From contig CAMYBS010000040.1 in the NCBI GenBank assembly GCA_947254025.1, forward strand, positions 1 to 6,051: a stretch of 6,051 nucleotides of DNA, in the 5' to 3' direction. Shown here one piece after another: positions 1 to 5,300 of this stretch. How positions within the stretch are numbered: position 1 is the first letter of the stretch; each line of letters starts with the position of its first letter. The position numbers were made by a program, and so were the translations under genes. The DNA is from an uncultured Clostridia bacterium. Its GTDB lineage: Bacteria; Bacillota; Clostridia; Tissierellales; Peptoniphilaceae. The notes beneath the pieces were generated by a model that was given only the letters and a program-made list of their open reading frames with translations, made no database searches and was not told the origin of the DNA.

Positions 1-1539
1 ACACATGCAGAGGCTGTAGAAGAGCTTACAGACGCCATGGATAAAAAGATGAAAGTCCTAAACGAAGAAAATGAAGACTACACACTTAGAATTAATAAAG
101 TAAAAGAGCCAAGTGAAAATCAAAACCAAGATCCAAACAGCTATGACGTAACATATCAACTATCCTTAACAGTTTTAAATAAAGACAAAAAATTTGAAGA
201 AGTAGATATGTCAAATCTAGCAGGAATAATAAGCGACTTATACAAAGAAAATAAGATAGATAAATTAAGATTTAAGCTAAAAGATGATGAAGATATTAGC
301 CTTGCAGATACACTTAAGGACAGAAGAGAAGAGGAATATAAAGCTATAATTAACGACATACTCATAGAAAATATGAAAAAAGCGATAAATATTCAAGATG
401 GTGAAAAATTAGGCAATATGACTAAGAAAAGTCCCGGCGTAAGAATTGCTAAAAAAACATGTGAAAACAAAGAAGCTTATATATGGATTGGTATTCCAAT
501 CAGAAATTCAATAGCTAAAGAACTACAAGGCAAGATCGAAGGAAAAGACATCACTGTTAACAAGAACGAAGAAGTTGTATGGAAAAACGGAGTTAAAATA
601 AAAGACGGTGTAGCAGATCCAAATAGTGGCTACCAAAAGAGCATTAATGAGGCCAAAGTTACAGATGAGTCAAATAGAGACACAAAGACAGCAGGTGTGA
701 AAAACGGCAACGTCAAACTAGTATTTACAGACTATACAGAGCTTACTATTAATCAAAACCTTATAGTTAAGCGCGACCATTTAGATGACGAACTAGATAG
801 AAGACAAGCAGAACAAAGAAGACAAGAAGAAGAAAGAGAAAACTATAGAAAGAGAAGAACAAGACAAGAAAGATTAAAAAGACAAGAAAAAGAAGACAAA
901 GAAGCAAAATTAGAAGAGAAAACTGTTGCAAAGAAAGAGATGAAAGCAAAGAAAGACTACGGCATAGTAAATGCTACAGCACTTAAGCTAGTAACACAAC
1001 AAGACATACCACAAGGTCAAAGCGGCGAAGCAATCACAGAGATGCTTAGAAGAGGAGTTTTAAACGGAGTATCAAGTGCAAAATTTGCACCAAAGCTAAC
1101 AGTGTCACGCGCCATGCTTGCACAAGTCCTAATGAACATCTCCACAGATAAAACAGTAGGCATGATCGAGCTTAAAGACCTAAAGGGCGACGAGTGGTAC
1201 GCAGACGCAATCACTTGGGCAGTAACACACGGCATCTTCAAAGGCTACCCAGACGGCAGCTTCAAAGCAGAGCAAAAACTTACACGTGAGGAAGTCGCAA
1301 GCGTTCTATATAGCTTCCTTAAAGAACGCGGTATCGATATGCCAGAAATTCAAGACTTCAAGTACGAAGGCAAAGACATCCCAGCTTGGTCCAAAGAAGC
1401 AGTTACAAAACTTGCAAAACTTGGCCTTGTTAATGGTAAGACAAGCGAAAACTACGAAGCAAGAGGCGAGTTCACAAGAGAAGAACTAGCAGTAGCACTA
1501 TACAAGATTATCAATTGGGTCATGTCACAAAGCATATAA
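1..1539 (+). CDS. SLH-domain surface protein, 3' part (5' end outside window)
   Basis: Surface protein probably held on the cell wall by C-terminal SLH domains, which in known families bind pyruvylated secondary wall polymer. The frame is open from base 1 (THAEAVEELTDA precedes the first Met). The ATG at 37 has no Shine-Dalgarno sequence, so it is an internal Met and the gene starts upstream. Numbering from that Met: residues 1-248 are an unrecognised, Lys/Glu/Asn-rich region; 249-306 are an extremely charged Arg/Glu/Lys/Gln stretch, probably a coiled-coil or helical spacer; about 329-492 are three SLH-like units. Unit 2 is classic (W387, A391, I392, GIFKGYPDG at 399-407, LTREE at 415-419). 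Unit 3 is clear (IPAWSKEAV from 448, FTREE at 479-483). Unit 1 is degenerate (LTVSR at 354-358). The protein ends 9 residues after unit 3. No signal peptide is visible because the N-terminus is missing. The function of the N-terminal part is unknown; adhesin or wall enzyme are both possible. SLH assignment is firm. Confidence 0.9.
   Translation, partial: THAEAVEELTDAMDKKMKVLNEENEDYTLRINKVKEPSENQNQDPNSYDVTYQLSLTVLNKDKKFEEVDMSNLAGIISDLYKENKIDKLRFKLKDDEDISLADTLKDRREEEYKAIINDILIENMKKAINIQDGEKLGNMTKKSPGVRIAKKTCENKEAYIWIGIPIRNSIAKELQGKIEGKDITVNKNEEVVWKNGVKIKDGVADPNSGYQKSINEAKVTDESNRDTKTAGVKNGNVKLVFTDYTELTINQNLIVKRDHLDDELDRRQAEQRRQEEERENYRKRRTRQERLKRQEKEDKEAKLEEKTVAKKEMKAKKDYGIVNATALKLVTQQDIPQGQSGEAITEMLRRGVLNGVSSAKFAPKLTVSRAMLAQVLMNISTDKTVGMIELKDLKGDEWYADAITWAVTHGIFKGYPDGSFKAEQKLTREEVASVLYSFLKERGIDMPEIQDFKYEGKDIPAWSKEAVTKLAKLGLVNGKTSENYEARGEFTREELAVALYKIINWVMSQSI
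1021..1512 (+). other. SLH triplet (cell-wall anchoring module)
   Basis: Three consecutive SLH-like units at the C-terminus of the first gene. The first is weak (AITEMLRRGVLNGV then LTVSRAMLAQVL). The second matches the family pattern best (WYADAITWAVTHGIFKGYPDG then LTREEVASVL). The third lacks the PDG turn but keeps AWSKEAVTKLAKLGLVNG and FTREELAVAL. A triplet is the usual minimum for binding secondary wall polymer. Base composition here is much richer in G+C than the upstream half of the same gene, with many C-ending codons (GAC, GGC, ATC, TTC). Confidence 0.88.
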
Positions 1540-1564
1540 ACATATAATATAATAAGAAGAGATC

Positions 1565-1598
1565 AAAGACCTTTCGAGTAGAGAGGTCTTTACTTATG
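1565..1598 (+). terminator. Intrinsic terminator of the SLH protein gene
   Basis: Perfectly placed hairpin starting 25 bases after the stop codon. Left arm AAAGACCTTTC (1565-1575) pairs with right arm GAGAGGTCTTT (1581-1591): 11 pairs including one G-T wobble, with a GAGTA loop. The T-tract is short and broken (TCTTTACTT), so termination may be incomplete, but no other terminator is seen. Confidence 0.75.
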
Positions 1599-1621
1599 CC
1601 CAAAATTTATATATGAGTGAG

Positions 1622-1776
1622 CTCTATATACATAAGAAGGCACACATATAGTCACACGCCTGCCATGTATATAGAAGTCTCCATATATATAAGACGCGAG
1701 CTACATAGTCACACTGGGGCTATACCTACGAAGCCTACTATATATAAGAGAGTTCACATATATATAAGAAGACAAG
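1622..1776. repeat. Degenerate 57-bp tandem repeats, TATATATAAGA core
   Basis: Two well-aligned units begin at 1622 and 1679, exactly 57 bases apart. Their first 36 bases (1622-1657 and 1679-1714) agree at 27 of 36 positions and both end in ATAGTCACAC. A third, more decayed unit starts near 1736. The core TATATATAAGA or a close variant recurs, with its AAGA at about 1637, 1694, 1749 and 1769. Weaker versions lie at 1664-1677 and 1720-1733, giving a sub-period near 19 bases. Because 57 is a multiple of three, the repeat gives an open frame reading SIYIRR-type repeats, which looks incidental. Function unknown; copies elsewhere in the genome are likely for such an element but cannot be seen here. 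Confidence 0.65.
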
Positions 1777-1846
1777 ATATGCCATTCGCAATTGGACACA
1801 CATTAGACACTCAAGCGTTTATACATCGAAGTGCAAAAAATGAGAT

Positions 1847-1856
1847 GGGGGGGGGG
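1847..1856. repeat. Homopolymeric G10 tract
   Basis: Ten consecutive G residues, flanked by GAGAT and TGCAGGC, in a region that is otherwise mostly A and T. The run ends 48 bases before the -35 box of the promoter at 1905. Long G-runs are established slipped-strand mutation sites in bacteria, where they cause phase variation. Whether this one changes length is inference. Confidence 0.9.
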
Positions 1857-1866
1857 TGCAGGCTTT

Positions 1867-1901
1867 AAAAATGTATACAAAATTGTGAAAATACATAAAA
1901 A
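1867..1901 (+). promoter_or_regulatory. Phased A-tracts, UP-element-like / curved DNA
   Basis: Four A-tracts at 1867-1871, 1879-1882, 1888-1891 and 1897-1901 have centres about 9-12 bases apart, close to helical phase. They lie immediately upstream of the -35 box. Phased A-tracts bend DNA, and A-rich sequence here often acts as an UP element contacting the RNA polymerase alpha subunits. The activity is inferred from position and sequence. Confidence 0.55.
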
Positions 1902-1904
1902 CAT

Positions 1905-1933
1905 TTGACACTTGGACAAATATGTGCTACAAT
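1905..1933 (+). promoter_or_regulatory. Sigma-A type promoter, extended -10
   Basis: A consensus TTGACA (1905-1910) is separated by the optimal 17 bases from TACAAT (1928-1933), with TGC directly before the -10 box (extended -10). Transcription should begin at about 1939-1941, which makes a leader of about 275 nt before the start codon at 2216. This is the only strong promoter I can find for the downstream surface protein gene. Confidence 0.88.
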
Positions 1934-1939
1934 TAAACC

Positions 1940-2124
1940 AAAGTTAATACGATCTTCTGTGCCACCAGAAATAGTCGTTAAAGAAACAAAACTAAACTTA
2001 GCAAAGTTTTTACTAATACGCATGCAAAATTAGGGAAGAACTTGCTAGGCTTTTAATCATTTACTAAAAACTCAAGCAATTATTTCGATTATTAGACGAG
2101 TCGGTGGCACGACCCGTCTTTTTT
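1940..2124 (+). ncRNA. Structured leader RNA or small RNA with kissing-loop potential
   Basis: About 185 nt from the predicted transcription start to an intrinsic terminator. Visible structure: (1) A 5' hairpin at 1944-1981, with TTAA and CGA pairing to TCG and TTAA around a TA bulge, then TTCTG/CAGAA (1955-1959/1966-1970) closing the six-base loop TGCCAC (1960-1965). (2) AAACTT/AAGTTT (1994-1999/2004-2009). (3) CTAAT/ATTAG (2013-2017/2029-2033) with GCATGC in its loop. (4) A longer arm with TTGCT/AGCAA (2042-2046/2075-2079) enclosing TTTTA/TAAAA. (5) A short hairpin with a TTCG loop near 2080-2091. (6) The terminator at 2094, whose loop GTGGCA is the exact complement of loop 1. It does not match any riboswitch class I can recall, and no T-box specifier architecture is evident. 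It may be a cis-acting attenuator or an independent small RNA. Confidence 0.55.
2094..2124 (+). terminator. Intrinsic terminator within the leader
   Basis: Left arm AGACGAGTCG (2094-2103), loop GTGGCA (2104-2109), right arm CGACCCGTCT (2110-2119). There are nine canonical pairs with one A-C mismatch, followed by a run of six T (2119-2124). This is a strong factor-independent terminator lying between the promoter and the coding start, so it either ends a separate RNA or attenuates the downstream gene. The loop complements 1960-1965. Confidence 0.85.
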
Positions 2125-2180
2125 GTTGCCTTTAATGCAATGAAGTGTGCCGCACAGTTGATTATCTTACAAAAAAATTA

Positions 2181-2194
2181 CTTGCTATTGCAAG
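2181..2194 (+). promoter_or_regulatory. Small hairpin just upstream of the ribosome binding site
   Basis: CTTGC (2181-2185) and GCAAG (2190-2194) form a perfect five-pair stem with a TATT loop, ending seven bases before the AAAGGAG motif. It may affect mRNA stability or ribosome access. The motif ACTTGCTA (2180-2187) also occurs inside the leader RNA at 2040-2047, so the two copies could compete for the AGCAA partner at 2075-2079. Confidence 0.4.
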
Positions 2195-2201
2195 ATATAC
2201 G

Positions 2202-2208
2202 AAAGGAG
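2202..2208 (+). promoter_or_regulatory. Ribosome binding site, decides start at 2216
   Basis: AAAGGAG lies seven bases before ATG 2216. A nearer ATG at 2211 is only two bases from the motif and opens a frame that stops after 14 codons. The start at 2216 has normal spacing and leads straight into a signal peptide. Confidence 0.9.
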
Positions 2209-2215
2209 AAATGAA

Positions 2216-2305
2216 ATGCAAAAGAAAAATTATTTGCGAAAAACACTCGCATTAGTCATGGCATTCTTAATGATAGTGACTATGATGCCAGTGAATGTAT
2301 TTGCA
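2216..2305 (+). other. Sec signal peptide of the giant surface protein
   Basis: Residues 1-30: positive n-region (K3, K4, R8, K9), hydrophobic h-region 10-26, and c-region NVFA with V at -3 and A at -1. The mature protein would begin GPTSPSQGSN. No YSIRK motif is present. Confidence 0.88.
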
Positions 2306-5300
2306 GGACCAACGAGCCCTAGCCAAGGAAGTAATCTTCCTAGCAATAGAGTTCAAAAAGTGAATTGGGCAAAAAAATATGATAAAACTTCCAACATATG
2401 GAAGCTTAATCAAGACTACGGTCTTAACCCAACTCAACAATTAACAAAAGTATCAGCAGCAGACGTAATTGATAATTACGGCTTAAGTTATGAAGGATAC
2501 TTTGTAAACGCAGAAGGTAGAACAGTATTAAGACTTGTATACCATGAAAGTGCAACATTATCTTCAACATGGTGGCATAACTTATTGTTTAAGTTTGACA
2601 AAGAATTATACAAAAAAATTGATTTTAATAAATCATTCATTGAAAATTCTAACGGTAAAAAACTTGGATTTTATGATACTCAAGGTGCTAACGAAAAAGC
2701 TTTGTTAATCCGTGACCTTATTGGCTTAGACAGAGGAGGCACGAAGCACAACGTGCCTATAGATTTAGTTCTTAACGCTGGCGTCAAGTATTCAGATTTA
2801 GATGATAACTACTTGATACAAATGCGTTTTGCCACTCCAAAGCTTGATAAGATTTACACATTTGCCCCAGGTAAATCACCTATGGACTACTCTAGTTACA
2901 CGAAAGCAACTGTAGTAGCAGCAAAGAGTAACGTTGATACAGCTTTTATGAGAGGACCAAAACCACAATCAGCCCTTATAGTTGCTCAAAGGTCTTTCAT
3001 GACAGAGTATGACAATGAACCTCAAACTATAAATGGAAAAACTAATACAAATAAGGATTTAGCGGTATTAAAGACTCAGTACCAATGGGAACATGCAACT
3101 ATGGCTGGAGCTAATACAATCGATGGCAAACCCTTTGGTTACATGATAGCCTTTGATGCAAGTCTTGTGCCTTATTTAAAAGCAGATGTGGCTGGCAATG
3201 TTGGATATACTACGCTTGAAAATGCTAACAAGGTAGAAAATACAAGTAAACCAGGCTATCCATATATAAAAACTGCATTAAAATTAAACCAAATAAACTA
3301 TACACCTGATAAAACAATCGCTTACTTTGTTTTAGCTCAAAACAATTTTAAAAAGGCAAAGGTCAATATAGTAACAATCGATCAAATGGATGGCTGTATA
3401 TACGAAGGTACAGACAACTTTACTAACATTGACTTTGTGGTAGATAAAAGTGCGTTCATCAAAACATTTACATCTACGCCTGATCAAGAACAAATTAGAT
3501 TTGGGGTTGTAGCTGGCTGGGTTGAATCAAATCCAAAAGGTATGACAATATTTGAAAAGTCATTTGATCATGATGTTGTTATACCAGCAGGAGGAAGCCT
3601 AAACATTGATACCAACGGAGCACCACAGGGTGGCCAAATCATGGTTCAAGTAGGCGATGGAGACAACTTTATAAAGAGGTACCAACCATACTACAATGCA
3701 CTAAAGAATGTATCTAATTTTGGCGGCTTTGATGGTATGGAATTACTTGCAAAAGGAATTTATAAGGTTCCATACAGAACTGGTATAACAATTAAAGCTG
3801 GACAAAAATTAAGAGTTTACATGCCAGATACAGCTGACAATGAAGATGTTCGTCTATTCTACTTAAACAATGCAACAGGGTGGAACGAAGGTGGAGTAGA
3901 TTTAAGTTTTGATAATCAAGCATACAATGGAGATATAAAGGTTCATATAGGACAAGTACCTAAACAAGTAGAATTAATTTATACCCTAAAAGGACAAAAC
4001 ACACCTACAACAACTAAATTTACTAGAGCTATTGCATGGCAACATAATGGTGGCAATGAATTAAAAACAATCAATGCTTCCATATTACGTACTGGCGGAG
4101 ATTATATATTATACAAATCAATGCTTAAACCAGGCACAGAAGTTATTGCAAAAGCTTACTCTTGGACCGGAGGAGTAAGTGAATCTTCTATAAAGTATGA
4201 TGCATTTACAAAATCTAACGAAAGATACGATGGTTTAGTAATAACTGATAACTCTGATGTACTAAGCTCACTTGCAATAAATAAGTCCGTACTACTTCCA
4301 TATCAACAAGTTTACACAAACGATTACGCACAAGGACAAGACGACTTCTACAAAACTGTTGATGCAAAACCAACTAGTAAAAATGCGTTCAACACAAAGA
4401 CAACTCAACTTGTGGGTTACGCTTCATACGATGGCGGACCAGTAAGACTTAGATTCTTACCTAATAATAATAAAACATATCTTGGAAAAGCAAACGCAGC
4501 AGAAAGCGTTAGAGATAAAGACGGATTTATAACTGATCCAAAGACTACAAAAGTTACAGTTGACGGTAAAGATTACGACAAATATGAATACACTGTAAAT
4601 ATTGCCGATATGGTAGACACAGCTGATAATACAACAAAAATACCTGCTGCAGATCAAACATTGAAGAAAGATATGAGAATTTTAGTCAACAACTCAGACG
4701 GATCTTCCATACCTTCAAATTGGTATGAAACAAGAGTTAGAACTAGAGTTTTATTCGATGCAAACAAGGACTTTAACTGGAACATTGAAGCAACTAGTAT
4801 CGATAGTACAGTTAAGATAGTACCAGATAACGAAAAATTCCTTGATGAGGACGGATATACAGCTAACGGATTTAGTGAAGCAAAGGGAGCATATTTGAAA
4901 GATGCAGATGGAAAAGATTTAACAGGAAAAGACCTTGAGTTAAGAAAATGGCCAGAAAATCCTGAGCCTTTTACAAAAGACGGTAAAACATATAAATTCT
5001 TAGGCTGGTCAACTAAACAAGTTACTCCTGAAGAATTTGCAAAAGCGGACAAATTAACAATACTTTCTCAATGGAAGGATACAACAAAAGCATACAAGGT
5101 TACAAAAGACTCACCAATTGATTCACACCAAATTGTTTATGGAGTTTGGGATGAAGGTGTAAAGATTTATCTACACTCAAATAACGGAACAGAGGAAACA
5201 GTTAAAGAGATAGTTGTTCTTGCATCAGATTTCAATAATGGCTTTGCTAATATAGATATACCTAAGGCACCATATTGGAACGGAGACGACTCTGTTACTG

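Larger units (their letters stand above)
1540..2215. other. Intergenic region with regulatory structure, no convincing gene
   Basis: 676 bases between the two surface protein genes. In order they hold a terminator, degenerate AT-rich tandem repeats, a G10 run, phased A-tracts, a strong promoter, a structured leader RNA with its own terminator, a small hairpin and a ribosome binding site. An 83-codon open frame (GTG at 1617 to 1868) falls across the repeats. It has no ribosome binding site and its composition is explained by the repeats, so I do not call it a gene. Confidence 0.8.

Noticed and set aside
37..39. ATG at 37 as the start of the SLH protein gene
   Set aside because: The frame is open to base 1 and there is no Shine-Dalgarno sequence before this ATG. 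The gene most likely begins upstream of the window.
1286..1489. 67-codon + strand frame inside the SLH region, and reverse frames at 156-365, 767-949 and 1017-1241
   Set aside because: All are shadows of the clearly coding SLH gene. The 767-949 one is the low-complexity complement of the purine-rich spacer.
1622..1776. CRISPR-like array
   Set aside because: The units are degenerate, contiguous and lack conserved repeats with unique spacers of constant length.
1617..1868. 83-codon open frame starting GTG in the repeat block
   Set aside because: No ribosome binding site, it starts right after a terminator, and its composition is dictated by the 57-bp repeats and the G-run. The open frame follows from the period being a multiple of three.
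2094..2124. T-box antiterminator or tracrRNA-like element, suggested by CGGTGGCAC and GAGTCGGTG words
   Set aside because: No T-box Stem I or specifier architecture and no aminoacylation-related gene follows. No CRISPR repeats or cas gene are present. The words are explained by the terminator stem and loop.
2211..2255. Short frame from ATG 2211 (14 codons) overlapping the start of the large gene
   Set aside because: Only two bases from the ribosome binding site and without recognisable features. ATG 2216 has proper spacing and a signal peptide.
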